In this document: piece by piece, positions 21,361 to 30,453 of the stretch
Numbering within the stretch: the first letter of the stretch is position 1
Layout: the number at the start of each line of letters is the position of its first letter
Assembly: GCA_025617375.2 (NCBI GenBank)
Contig: JAMYGW020000016.1
Coordinates: forward strand, 62,001-126,000
Direction: 5' to 3'
Length of the DNA stretch: 64,000 nt
DNA from: Acarospora socialis
Lineage: Eukaryota > Ascomycota > Lecanoromycetes > Acarosporales > Acarosporaceae
The notes under the pieces: model-generated
Database searches by the model: none
Told to the model about the DNA's origin: nothing
What the model saw: the letters and a program-made list of their open reading frames with translations, nothing else
Program-made: the position numbers and the translations under genes

Positions 21361-21960
21361 AAAAACAATAATGACAAAAAGCTTACAGTTTCTCCGATTA
21401 TTCCTTATTATAATGCTTATATTTATAGACAAGATATATTAAAGGAAAGGAAAATAAAGAAAAACGGGTGTTTACATATGAACTGTTGTGAATTTAGGTA
21501 ATAACTATCTAGGTTCTGCTATAGATATCTCGTAGATTAAAAAATATGGTTGAGAAATTTTAGATTTGGTGTATTGGAATATATACCTTTGCCTTTTAGC
21601 GATAACATTAAAGAAAAGAGGAACTTATTATTAAAAAAGAGCCAAAATATTTAGATGAATTTTACCTTTTTTTAATCTAAATAAGATTGCAGGTTGCTTG
21701 GGTATAAACACACTAAAGAGAATAAAATAAAATTTAGTTATGTGCATAGAGGTAAAAGTTATTTAATGTATATTACAATAGATAAGTCAGTTATACGTAA
21801 GTGAAGAAACTATTTCAAGACTAAGATTAAATGCAAAAGGGGGTTAAAGTTAAAATATTTAATAAAAAAGATTAATTAGTTCAAAAAACTTACACTATTA
21901 AACAAGGGGCTTCTTTTGTTAATCTATCTTCAAACAGTCTAAGTAATCTCTAAAAAGTAA
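21361..21960 (+). pseudogene. GIY-YIG endonuclease remnant outside any intron
   Basis: Fragments in shifting frames: IIPYYNAYIYRQDILKE, a GVYIWTVVNLGNNYLGSAID-like core (21470-21525), LPFSDNIK, EPKYLDEFYLF and NKIAGCLGYKHTKENKIK. It is a strongly decayed intron-type GIY-YIG gene lying between tRNAs, with no rRNA or protein exon beside it, so its host gene copy has eroded. Confidence 0.75.
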
Positions 21961-22274
21961 TTATTTATGTGCACATACTATTTTAAAACAGATTTCAAAA
22001 CAAAATAAATAACTTTTACAAAAGAGTTGTTTATTAATAATGTAGCAGTAAAAAAAGGAAAAATCTATAGAACGATTAGATAAAAATTATAAATTGGTTT
22101 TTAAATTTAAGAGCTTAAGGGCTAGATAAAGACACCTAAATGTTAGTAGATATTATTTAAATAAGTATTCTGATAAGAAAAAGATTTGAAAAAATAAATC
22201 TTTTTAAAATACATCTTTAATCTTTTTTGTTTGAGCTGGACTAGTTTATTAAAGAGAAATTTTGTTGTAGTACT

Positions 22275-22440
22275 TATAATTTATCACAAAATAAAATATA
22301 TATATAATAAACATGCGGATTGATGTAATAGTAAGATAATCGGCTCATGCCCTGGATATAGGGGTGCAAATCCTCTGTCCGCAATTTAAAATTTATTAAG
22401 GCTATAGCTTAATTGGCAAAGTAAGATTCTCATGATAGCT
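22275..22440 (+). repeat. Duplicate of the two-trnM block
   Basis: TATCACAAAATAAAATATAT through both trnM genes repeats the block at 20930-21095 with few changes until about 22440, where homology ends inside the second tRNA. Confidence 0.85.
22314..22384 (+). tRNA. trnM: tRNA-Met(CAU), initiator-like, copy 2
   Basis: Same acceptor and T-arm as 20963-21033, but the anticodon stem (ATCGG/CCTGG) has lost pairs and the D-arm has changed (TAAGATAATC). Probably a decaying duplicate. Confidence 0.55.
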
Positions 22441-22475
22441 CAAAGGAGGTTCGATTCCTCTATATCTCTCCTTAA
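22399..22475 (+). pseudogene. Chimeric tRNA relic
   Basis: Starts as the AAGGCTA tRNA-Met but after the anticodon loop (CTCATGA) switches to GGAGGTTCGATTCCTC and TATATCTCTCC, as if joined to the 3' half of another tRNA. The acceptor no longer pairs fully. Confidence 0.6.
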
Positions 22476-22817
22476 AGTTTGTTGAAAAGCATTTCAACTT
22501 ATGGTTTAATTATAAGTTTTTAATATTGTTTTTATATTACTTAGAATTTACTTAACATGAGAATTATATTTATACTAACTAGTTGGCAATAATACCACTC
22601 TAAGTTTATTATTTTTATTATCTAGCTAAAGAGGAAAAGTTTTACCACGCCCTTTTTTTATACAAAAATTTAACAAAATTTAAAGTTTTATATAAATCTA
22701 TATAAGGCAAGGAAAATTTTTAATAAAACCACATAGATGTATGTGGTGTTACAAAATCGCTTACATTATTAGAGCGATTATGAGGGAAATTTCAAGATAT
22801 ATATATTTATCTTTTTT

Positions 22818-23460
22818 ATGTTACTTATGCTTTTATTGTTAATACCTATACTAGGTATCTTTATTATTTCAACAGGTATGTTTGATGAACTTTCCGCGAT
22901 AAATATAAAACGAATTAAAGTTATTGCCTTAACTACATCAATAGTAAACTTATTTGTATCCTTAATAATCTTTATATTATTTGATTTTTCTAGTAATCAA
23001 TTTCAATTTGTTCAAGAATACCATGAAATAACTAGCTTTGATTTTTATTTAGGTGTAGATGGTTTATCTATATATTTTGTACTTTTAACTACGATAATAA
23101 TTCGATAATAATTCCTATTTCTTTTTTATCTAATTGAACTTCTATTTCAGAAAATGTAAGATCATATGTAATAATTATTTTATTACTAGAGACATTATTA
23201 TTAGCAGTGTTTTTAGTATTAGATATTTTATTATTTTATATATTTTTTGTGAGTATTCTTCCCCCATTATTTATACTAATAGGGTTATTTGGATCAAGTA
23301 ATAGAGTTAGAGCGAGTTTTTACCTATTTTTATATACAATTTTAGGGTCATTATTCTTATTACTTTCTATTCTTACAATGTCTTCAATAATGGGAACTAC
23401 AGATTTTGATGCATTATACAAAACTAACTTTAATTACTATACTAATTTATTTTTATTTTA
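22818..23460 (+). pseudogene. nad4: nad4 5' portion, frameshifted by an 11-base duplication
   Basis: NADH dehydrogenase subunit 4 start: ATG 22818, then IPILGIFIISTGMFDELSAI, FYLGVDGLSIYFVLLTTIII. At 23095-23116 CGATAATAATT is repeated in tandem, shifting the frame by two. The next frame continues LETLLLAVFLVLDILLFYIF and SSIMGTTDFDALYKTNFNYY, then homology stops near 23460. About 40% of nad4 is present. Beyond that point a foreign membrane segment is fused (next entry). Confidence 0.92.
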
Positions 23461-23911
23461 TTCCATATACCAACTAATGTTTGGTTTTATTATTGTTATT
23501 TTAATTATCTATATTTTTTATAGATACAGTTTCCCTAGGTTGGTAGATTTATTTTTAAAAAAACAGGAGAAAAATTCAAAACTCCTTTTTGTCCTCTTGC
23601 TCATGCTTTTGTCAGTTTACCACTAGAAAGTGGATTTTTTAATGGAAAAGAGTTTATAAGTAAAATAAAAAAGGAATTTACCGTTAAAAAAACTCTAATT
23701 GTTATTTTTAGTCTAACGGTTTCATTTATCTTAAAAATTTAATTATTGAACTTTTTGATTTGAAACTTGAACAATACGAAATTTATCTCATAATAGGTTC
23801 ACTATCCTCTCTTATTAAAACTTTAACTCAGGCTATTTTGGAGAATCTTAATATCCCTTTTGGAGGTTTAGTTTGAGATAAAAAAATCTTTAAAAAGATT
23901 TACGATTATTT
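23461..23911 (+). pseudogene. Accessory tail fused to nad4 copy, decayed
   Basis: In frame with the nad4 fragment: FYSIYQLMFGFIIVILIIYI then RYSFPRLVDLFLKKQEK, a hydrophobic helix plus basic stretch unlike Nad4. After a shift the frame gives LAHAFVSLPLESGFFNGKEF and KKTLIVIFSLTVSFIL, another helix, then LFDLKLEQYEIYLIIGSLSS and QAILENLNIPFGGLVWDKK. It looks like a multi-helix membrane domain grafted on truncated Nad4, now broken. Confidence 0.6.
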
Positions 23912-23984
23912 AAGTTAGAAAAAAAAATCTTTAAAAAGTTTACGATTTTTTTAAGTTTAAATCTTGAGGCGCTCAAAAAATACA

Positions 23985-24437
23985 ATGGGTGGTTTTGATT
24001 CAAAGGTTAATAGCCCTTCAAATTTAAAGGTTTATAAACCTATTGTACATCTTTCAAGTTCGGGTTCACAGGATCCACGTATGTCTATAGGCGGATTACT
24101 TAACCCTGGATATCCTAACAGTGGAACTAATCCTGACAATTATGACCCTAGTTTTGGTTGGGTTTTTGAATATAGAATATATATACCGGATCCTAATGGT
24201 ATTGGGGATAGAGGTTACAGAAATGGTCAACTAAACCAACCTTATGCTACCAATTTGGCAGATGCTATGGAAGTCCATTTTCATAGAACGGGTCGTACTG
24301 GCGAAGTTCTATTTTTGGATCAAAGGGCTAGAAATTTTGTAAGGAACTTTGTTAGTACAGAAATACAGGCAAGCCATAATCTTAGTGGTATAAGCCTGAA
24401 TACTGCAAGAATAAGGAATGCACTTAGAAATTGCTAA
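23985..24437 (+). CDS. Orphan ORF, about 150 aa, soluble
   Basis: ATG 23985 (an in-frame TTG lies at 23964) to TAA at 24435-24437. No known family. Residues 1-60 are Ser/Pro/Gly/Asn-rich (NPGYPNSGTNPDNYDP); the rest is balanced in charge with aromatic and Arg residues (WVFEYRIYIPDPNG, EVHFHRTGRTGEVLFLDQRA, RNFVRNFVSTEIQ) and looks like a folded alpha/beta domain. No membrane segment. It follows the nad4 chimera by about 70 bases and may once have been its C-terminal domain: frames downstream of the other chimeras have the same plan of helices, a low-complexity linker and a soluble end. Confidence 0.65.
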   Translation: MGGFDSKVNSPSNLKVYKPIVHLSSSGSQDPRMSIGGLLNPGYPNSGTNPDNYDPSFGWVFEYRIYIPDPNGIGDRGYRNGQLNQPYATNLADAMEVHFHRTGRTGEVLFLDQRARNFVRNFVSTEIQASHNLSGISLNTARIRNALRNC

Positions 24438-24501
24438 ATAAAAAAAGGTTTATTTAGTATTGTTAAGTTAATATAACAAAATAAGTGCAAACAATCTAAT
24501 C

Positions 24502-24752
24502 ATGGTTATTGTAGTTTGTTGGTGTTAGTTTTTCTACCCCTCTATTATTGGTTATTGTAGTTTGTTGGGTGTTAGTTTATTCTACCCCTCTAATTATTAT
24601 TGGTTATTGTAGTTTGTTGGGTGTTAGTTTATTCTATCCCTCTAATTATTATTGGTTATTGTAGTTTGTTGGGTGGTTAGTTTTTTCTACCCCTCTATGA
24701 TTGGTTATTGTAGTTTGTTGGGTGGTTAGTTTTTTTCTAGCCCTGTAGTTAT
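24502..24752 (+). repeat. Five tandem repeats of about 50 bases
   Basis: The unit GGTTATTGTAGTTTGTTGGG then TGTTAGTTTATTCTACCCCTCT is repeated five times with unit lengths of about 48-61, differing by small indels in the TAATTATTATT spacer. Not a CRISPR: spacers are not unique and no cas gene exists in mitochondria. Confidence 0.9.
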
Positions 24753-24810
24753 TATTTATACTCTTTAGACTGGATTTCTATGAACAGTGATAATAATTAT
24801 ATCTCGAGAT

Positions 24811-24975
24811 TGTCCCAAGATAATTTATAAAAATAATCTTATTAAACTCAAATTATATTTAATGAATAGCTTAGGTCAATTTGGTTTTAAATCTTATGCA
24901 ATTAAGTCTTATTTACCTTCTAAATTTAAAGGTAATTTAAGATTAAAAATTAAGACTATAAGATTTAAAACTTAA
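24811..24975 (+). repeat. Short dispersed repeat shared with 53770-53830
   Basis: TTATAAAAATAATCTTATTA, AACTCAAATTATATTTAATG and AATAG/TTTAGGTCAA match 53780-53830, where the sequence then becomes the cob 3' exon copy. Here it becomes unrelated sequence. The open frame covering it is probably incidental. Confidence 0.65.
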
Positions 24976-24976
24976 T

Positions 24977-25047
24977 ACGTTGTAGACTAATCGGTAAGTC
25001 ATAAATTTTTGGTATTTATTATTGAGTGTTCGAATCGCTCCAACGTA
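24977..25047 (+). tRNA. trnQ: tRNA-Gln(UUG)
   Basis: Acceptor ACGTTGT/CCAACGT with one mismatch; stem TAAAT/ATTTA around TTTTGGT gives TTG; T-loop GTTCGAATC. Confidence 0.82.
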
Positions 25048-25151
25048 AGACAATAATTTATAACTAAACAATTGTTTAACCCGATAAATTATATAAGATA
25101 TGCCCAATTTATCATACATTAACTAATCTAAATATACATAATAAAAAAAAA

Positions 25152-25226
25152 GGTGGATGTAGTTCAAAAGGTAGAACAACTGTATGTGGAATAGTAAGTT
25201 CTCTGTTCAAGTCAGAGTATCCTCCC
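25152..25226 (+). tRNA. trnH: tRNA-His(GUG)
   Basis: Acceptor GGTGGAT/ATCCTCC (one mismatch); loop ATGTGGA gives GTG; T-arm CTCTGTTCAAGTCAGAG. An A at 25151 could supply the extra 5' base of tRNA-His. Confidence 0.85.
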
Positions 25227-25355
25227 TAGATGCTAGCCTTTTGCTTAAAAGGGTATTTTAACTTTTTAATTTTTAATCTAATTATTTAACCCTAAAAAGA
25301 TAAAAGTTAGATAAAAAGTTAGATAAAAAGAAACCATAAGATCTATCAAACAACC

Positions 25356-25428
25356 GCCCGGATAGTTCAATTGGTTAGAACATTAATTTCATGCATTAAC
25401 AATGAGAATTCGAGTTTCTCTCCTGGCT
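25356..25428 (+). tRNA. trnM: tRNA-Met(CAU), third type
   Basis: Acceptor GCCCGGA/TCCTGGC (one mismatch); perfect TTAAT/ATTAA stem around TTCATGC, anticodon CAT. A relative with a different anticodon loop is at 55786. Confidence 0.85.
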
Positions 25429-25542
25429 AATTATGATTTTTTGTTATGTATGTTAAAAACATAAGCAAATTTAAATAAAACCTAATAATATTTTAGGGTA
25501 TAACATCAAATAATTTTTATAGACCAGATTTGAAGAGAAGAA

Positions 25543-25735
25543 ATGATACAAGCTGCAAAATTATACGAACAGGGATTGGCCACAAAAGGTTTATTGGAGC
25601 CGGGGTAGAATTGGAGTAGTTTTTGGAGCATCAATTTAAGGTGTTGCAAGAAACCCTTCATTAAGAGGTCAATTATTCTCATATGCTATCTTAGGTTTAC
25701 TTTTATATTATTTATATAAATAATAGTTATGAATT
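25543..25735 (+). pseudogene. atp9: atp9 copy, broken
   Basis: ATP synthase subunit c ring protein. MIQAAKLYEQGLATKGL aligns with MIQAAKIIGTGLATTGLIGA, then in other frames GVVFGASI and GVARNPSLRGQLFSYAILGL followed by an early end LLYYLYK. At least one frameshift, a stop and loss of the C-terminal helix. Not functional. Confidence 0.92.
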
Positions 25736-25740
25736 ATGCT

Positions 25741-26104
25741 GAGTCTATGCAGACTCAGACTCAGCACCCAATCCTAGATTATTAGCTTTAGCTAGGCTAA
25801 TGGCTCAGGCTAAATATAGAGTTATACAAGCAAGGATGGCCGTAGGTAATACTTAAAGTGAAGTAAGATTAAGACATATTGGCTGAATACAACCACAGCC
25901 TGAACTTAATATACAAGGGAGCTATTTAGCTGAACAAGATTTATTTGAACGATTTATAGATAAATATCCCACAATAGCTGGACTGCATTTGATAATTATT
26001 ACAGATTCTACGATAACGGAACTATAGGTAGAACTATAGGAAATGTAGCAATAACAACACCTCTTCTAGATGCTTTAGCTTACTGTACTGACCATTCTTT
26101 ATAG
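25741..26104 (+). pseudogene. Decayed accessory ORF behind atp9
   Basis: Long open pieces: DSDSAPNPRLLALARLMAQA then KYRVIQARMAVGNT, and SEVRLRHIGWIQPQPELNIQ then GSYLAEQDLFERFIDKYPTI, separated by a stop, with another frame ending NVAITTPLLDALAYCTDHS. Charge-balanced, not a known mitochondrial gene. Its position right behind the truncated atp9 repeats the fusion theme of nad2 and nad4. Confidence 0.5.
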
Positions 26105-26477
26105 ATTTTCTAGTAAATATATATTTATAAAATTAAATAATATTAAGTTATAATATTTTATACCTTAACTTGTAAATAAAATATTAAATATAAATAAAAA
26201 AAAAGTAAAGAATATTTTAATTTACATGTGACTACTATCATTATTATAAACTTAGTATGATATATTCTACATGTCTCATACATTAACTTTTAATAGTATA
26301 GTGTCTACTATTAAATTTTTATATATTTTACTATATTTTTGATATGTTTAGTCCGAAAGTGTAATGCTTCTAGGAACATTTATATTAGTATAACCTTTAT
26401 CGTAATCTCTTACACTCTCCTATATAGTAGTACCTAAAATTTTACCATAATACATATCTTTGAAATCTAGGTTTATT
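26105..26477. other. AT-rich intergenic
   Basis: No gene or structured RNA visible in these 370 bases. Confidence 0.45.
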
Positions 26478-26515
26478 GATTCAATATCGTAAACGTTCAA
26501 GTCGTTTTTCGGATA
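26478..26515 (+). pseudogene. 3' third of trnL(UAA), copy
   Basis: GATTCAATATCGTAAACGTT then CAAGTCGTTTTTCGGATA matches 21236-21273 almost exactly; the 5' two thirds of the tRNA are absent. Confidence 0.85.
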
Positions 26516-26556
26516 CGTAAATTAACTAATATATTTTATAAAAAAAATAAAAAAAA

Positions 26557-26628
26557 GGGGATATAGTTTAATTGGTAAAACTGCGATTTTGCATATCGTT
26601 ATTTCAGGATCGAGTCCTGATATCTCCA
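26557..26628 (+). tRNA. trnA: tRNA-Ala(UGC)
   Basis: Acceptor GGGGATA/TATCTCC (one G-U); stem GCGAT/ATCGT around TTTGCAT gives TGC; T-arm TCAGGATCGAGTCCTGA. Confidence 0.92.
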
Positions 26629-27230
26629 GCTTTGCTTTAATTTTTGCTTATAATTTAAAGTTATTTTATAAAACTTAAATAAATTAAAGTTAATTTAAAT
26701 TCATAAAAAAAAATAAATTATAAAGGAAAATAATTAGTTTATAGTGTAGTAAAGACTAAATTTATTAATCACTATAAATATTTAAAGAGTAAATTATTGA
26801 ATTATGTGATAAACTGTAAGAGAACTATACTTTCTAGATAGATTAAACCTAAGCATATTATTTTAAATTTTTGGCTTAATTTTGGGTGTATATTAAAGGG
26901 AACAAAAAAGGTAACAAAACACAGATGACTCTGTAGAACACTAAAGAAAACATAATTTTTTTGCAAAGTCACAATTAAGATTAAAAAATAAAAAATCGTT
27001 TTGTTACTATACAAAAAAAGCTTTAGCTTTTTAGGTTATAGCTCTTTAAAAGGCATAGTATAAACTTTTAATTTTAACACTCAAGTTGCAAAATTTTTGA
27101 ATTTTAGTGGATTAAAAATACATAACTCTTAATTGGTAAAAAGAAAAAGTTTTATAATGTCTTCGCCACCGGCGATGGTTTAAATTTAAATTATTATAAA
27201 TATGAATATAAATAAAAAATATTTAATATA
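26629..27230. other. AT-rich intergenic
   Basis: About 600 bases with no supportable gene. A short GC patch TCGCCACCGGCGATGG (27163-27180) forms a hairpin; a similar one, TTCGCCTACGGCGAAG, lies at 27451-27466. Confidence 0.5.
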
Positions 27231-27303
27231 GCTCAAGAAGCTCAATTGGTTGAGCGGAACTCTGAAGATGTTTAGGTTATAAGTTCGAATCTTATCTTGG
27301 GCA
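27231..27303 (+). tRNA. trnF: tRNA-Phe(GAA)
   Basis: Acceptor GCTCAAG/CTTGGGC; loop CTGAAGA gives GAA; T-arm TAAGTTCGAATCTTA. Confidence 0.93.
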
Positions 27304-27450
27304 ATTTTTATTAAATATGTTTGTATTATTTAATGAGAACAATGGTAATATAAATTTAATCTAATTTTAGCTTTGATTATATCTTTCTATTTTTTTTAGT
27401 TTTTATGATTTGTAATGGTCTAACCATTAAACACCAAAAAAGAAAAATTC

Positions 27451-27466
27451 TTCGCCTACGGCGAAG
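27451..27466. repeat. Small GC hairpin
   Basis: TTCGCC TACG GGCGAA-like palindrome between trnF and trnL(UAG), resembling 27163-27180. Possibly members of a tiny GC-cluster family. Confidence 0.45.
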
Positions 27467-27524
27467 ATAATATTATTTAACAAAGGTAGTGATGGAATTT
27501 GTAGACATGAATCATATGTAATAA

Positions 27525-27607
27525 ATAGGTGTGCTGAAATTGGTATACAGGTTTCACTTAGGATGAAAAGGTTTACAACCGTGCAAGTTCAAGTCTTGTC
27601 ACCTATA
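27525..27607 (+). tRNA. trnL: tRNA-Leu(UAG)
   Basis: Acceptor ATAGGTG/CACCTAT; perfect TTTCA/TGAAA stem around CTTAGGA gives TAG; long variable arm. Just upstream (27484-27520) GGTAGTGATGGAATTTGTAG resembles the 5' part of another tRNA-Leu, probably a relic. Confidence 0.93.
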
Positions 27608-28397
27608 GAAGTTTTTATAAAGGTTAAATATAAATATATGTGTATGTCATTATAATATCTTATTACTTTATATTTTACTTTATGTTAATTAATATTATTA
27701 AAAATTAAATTTTCAGACTCTTTCTATTTAAGTTTATTTTTAGGTCTATCTAGTTCCTTTGTAAGATTTATTGTCTTGTTTAAATCTAGTATTGTGATAT
27801 ATAAATAAAAAAGTTTTCTCTGTACTATACGTATAATAATACTATTTGACTTATTTGAATTCAAATTGCTTGTAATAGTACCATCTCCTTCCAATAAACC
27901 AACAAAACTGTTTTAGGTATGTTTTATCTACTATTGCTAAATTATCTTTTGCACTTAAATAATTTTCAAACTTAAGTTTTTCTATTTTATTGTTAATGAA
28001 TTTATCGTGGTATGCAATATCTTATGATGCATTGGCTAATCGTGAATATAAATACAAAACCTAATGCAAAGAGCATTGAGGGTGTTAAATTAAGTGATCC
28101 TGCATAACAAGTAGATCGGCTAAGGCCTTTGATCCTTTCAGATCTAGTTGGCTTTGTGTTTCACAAATACAGTGATAGGTATCTATATATATATTTGCTT
28201 AAGTACTTTTTAAAGGCACTGTCTATTACTAGTAACCCGGACCATTTCTTCATATTCCATATGTACACAAAATTAGATATATATCATACTTATTGCGATA
28301 CTAGTGTTTAGTATAATTAAAGGCTATTTAGGGTGTATGCCCAAAAGAATCTTTCTAAATGTTTTTAAAATTTAAAATTTAGAGTATATTTCTATTT
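27608..28397. other. AT-rich intergenic with weak ORFs
   Basis: Nothing recognisable. Contains a partial CTAGTATTGTG motif at 27785 and short open frames (for example 28129-28311) with no support. Confidence 0.45.
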
Positions 28398-28789
28398 GTG
28401 GTATGTTTTTTGTTTTTATTGTATAAAATTTATATTTGTTTTGGCTATAACGAGATATTATACTGTATGGGTGATGATGAATTAAAGTATTTAGCAGAAG
28501 TGAAAGGAAACACTGTAAACATTAATAATACTAATGTTAATATACCGGGTTCGGTATCTAAAGCTCTTATTAATATAGGTACTTGTGCAGCAATAGTGGT
28601 GGTATTTGCGCGGTAGCTAATGTAGCTAAAGGAAGTGGTTTACCAGTAGGTGCTACAATAATAGGTGGTGCTGCAGCTGGCTCAATGTTGGCGGGTATCA
28701 ACGCAATAAATACTATTTGTCAAAATAAAATAGATAAATCCATTTATTCTTCTAGGAGTACAAACCTTTATAACTTAAATTTTGACTAA
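28398..28789 (+). pseudogene. Gly-rich membrane ORF family, frameshifted member
   Basis: Residues 1-25 form a hydrophobic helix (VCFLFLLYKIYICFGYNEIL), followed by EVKGNTVNINNTNVNIPGSV and SKALINIG. The frame stops at 28615; the next frame carries AVANVAKGSGLPVGATIIGG then AAAGSMLAGINAINTI to 28789. The plan (TM helix, Asn-rich loop, SK.L.NIG, Gly/Ala-rich pair of helices ending in INAIN) matches the intact ORF at 58213, so this is a broken paralogue. Confidence 0.65.
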
Positions 28790-29055
28790 TTAATTTTAAA
28801 TGAGAATTAAATGTTTCTTTCTAATTAATGCTCGTTCTTTTTTTTATAGCAGTAGTAGTGTAATAACAATTAATGGATTTATGACAAATAGACCCCAAAA
28901 GGTATATGAACCATCAATATCTTAGCTAGTATTAAAAAAGTTCTAAAAAAAAGTTAAAAAACTCTCATTAGCTTAATGGTAGAGCAGGATATTTCGGCTA
29001 TCTATATCCAAGTTCAAATCTTGGATGAGAATATAAAAAAGGTTACAGTGATGTA
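28752..29055 (+). repeat. 300-base direct repeat, copy 1 (contains trnR)
   Basis: ACAAACCTTTATAACTTAAA through the tRNA to AAAAAAGGTTACAGTGATGT is repeated at 29936-30239 with very few differences outside the tRNA. The copy 2 left end is a junction with an rns leader. Confidence 0.92.
28961..29033 (+). tRNA. trnR: tRNA-Arg(UCG)
   Basis: Same backbone as trnR(UCU) at 2217 (TTAGCTTAATGGTAGAGCAG; T-arm CCAAGTTCAAATCTTGG), but the anticodon loop TTTCGGC reads TCG, decoding CGA/CGG. Acceptor ACTCTCA/TGAGAAT has one mismatch. Confidence 0.75.
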
Positions 29056-29660
29056 CAATTAGTCCAGAATTTAAGCTTAGAGCAGTTTACAGGATAACCG
29101 GCACTAGCTATTTAGATAATAATCACTCGCTTTCTTATTTACAAAGACTTTTACCTAGACGGATTATAGTTTGACACCCTGTGCAATTAGAATTAACTAT
29201 ACAAATAAATTATGTCTCGTTATACCCCTTTAAATGCTTATAAATTTGCGGATTAAATCAATGTTACAATTAAATATGGTGTAACTAGAAAGCTTTATAA
29301 AGATCTATATCGATTAATACATTTTACGGTTGTAATTTCTTACTTAATATGAGAGTTTGCAATTATTATTGTTGTCACAACACATATTACAAGATTAGAT
29401 CCCTTTTTTGCCTTTCCTTTTATAAACTTGTATTTAGATAATATATTATTAATAAGATAAATTAAGTAAATAAACAATATATTGGAGATAAGAGAGAGAG
29501 ATTATATACTTTTTACGAATTTTCGGTTAACTTCCATTAGGCTCTTTCTAGTTTAACTTTGAACGATTTATTTTAATTTATAATTTTAAGATTTTAAAGT
29601 AAAAAATTAAATATCTTAGGGGTTTTGTTTTTTATTTTTGCATAATCTAAGATAATAGTA
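29056..29660. other. AT-rich intergenic
   Basis: About 600 bases without a supportable gene; some codon-like stretches around 29080-29420 are interrupted by stops. Confidence 0.4.
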
Positions 29661-29684
29661 ATATAATATACCCCCTCCAATTAG

Positions 29685-29823
29685 TTTATTGTATAGTATA
29701 ATAGTAATGAGTGGTTTATAGAATTATAATTTATAAAAATTATTTTTTATAAATTATTTTTATAAATTATATCATTAAACCAAAATTACCAAAACCTATT
29801 TATTGTATAGTATAATAGTAATG
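29685..29823 (+). promoter_or_regulatory. Two promoter-like motifs 114 bases apart
   Basis: TTTATTGTATAGTATAATAG then TAATG occurs at 29685 and 29799, matching the motif before rnl. The second leads after about 110 bases to AAAAAAAATTATGAGTTTG (29922-29938), the 5' end of rns as at 56590-56606, where the sequence then jumps to the 300-base repeat. Confidence 0.55.
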
Positions 29824-29938
29824 TATAGTTTTAAGAATTATAATTTCTAAGATTTACATGTAAACTCAAAAAAGAAAAATATATAAAAGTTATTTTTTAA
29901 TTATAAAATAACAAGATAAAAAAAAATTATGAGTTTGT
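29790..29938 (+). pseudogene. rns: rns leader with first bases of rns, truncated
   Basis: Promoter-like motif, TATAATTTCTAAGATTTACA-type leader and AAATTATGAGTTTG, equal to the start of the rns fragment at 56590, ending abruptly at a recombination junction at 29938/29939. Confidence 0.6.
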
Positions 29939-30239
29939 ACAAACCTTTATAACTTAAATTTTGACTAATTAATTTTAAATGAGAATTAAATGTTTCTTTC
30001 TAATTAATGCTCGTTCTTTTTTTTTTTATAGCAGTAGTAGTGTAATAACAATTAATGGATTTATGACAAATAGACCCCAAAAGGTATATGAACCATCAAT
30101 ATCTTAGCTAGTATTAAAAAAGTTCTAAAAAAAAGTTAAAAAACTCTCATTGGCTTAATGGCAAAGCAAGATATTACGGCTATCTAGACCCAAGTTCAAA
30201 TCTTGGATGAGAATATAAAAAAGGTTACAGTGATGTACA
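29936..30239 (+). repeat. 300-base direct repeat, copy 2 (contains trnR)
   Basis: Second copy of the 28752-29055 block. Differences concentrate in the tRNA (D-arm and anticodon loop), suggesting the tRNA drifted or was changed by selection after duplication. Confidence 0.92.
30143..30215 (+). tRNA. trnR: tRNA-Arg(ACG)
   Basis: Backbone as the UCG copy; loop TTACGGC reads ACG, decoding CGN arginine codons. The D-loop differs (TTGGCTTAATGGCAAAGCAA). The acceptor has the same single mismatch. Confidence 0.7.
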
Positions 30240-30370
30240 GCTAAAAGCTATGGTTATTTTTCTGCTAGTTATAGAAAAAATTGAAACAACATCCTATTTA
30301 GATGCCACAATTAGTTTTTTATAATTGTTTACACAAATAACATTAATTTTTGATCTTTTAAGATCTAAAA

Positions 30371-30436
30371 AAACGGGGAATAGTTCAAAAGCTAGAACAT
30401 TAATTTAAAAATGGGAGTTGAAATCTCTCTTCCTCT
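30371..30436 (+). pseudogene. Relic of the third trnM type
   Basis: GGGGAATAGTTCAAAAGCTA then GAACATTAATTTAAAAATG and GAAATCTCTCTTCCTC follow the pattern of 25356-25428, without an anticodon arm that folds. Confidence 0.5.
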
Positions 30437-30453
30437 AAATTCTGATTTATTGT

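Noticed and set aside
21361-21960. nad5 or another host gene between tRNAs
   Set aside because: The readable pieces match GIY-YIG endonuclease motifs, not respiratory proteins.
24502-24752. Regularly spaced repeats as a CRISPR array
   Set aside because: The whole unit is repeated including the spacer, lengths vary and the setting is mitochondrial; it is a plain tandem array.
26802-27014. Minus-strand ORF of 70 codons
   Set aside because: Low complexity in AT-rich spacer, no homologue, start or context; chance frame.
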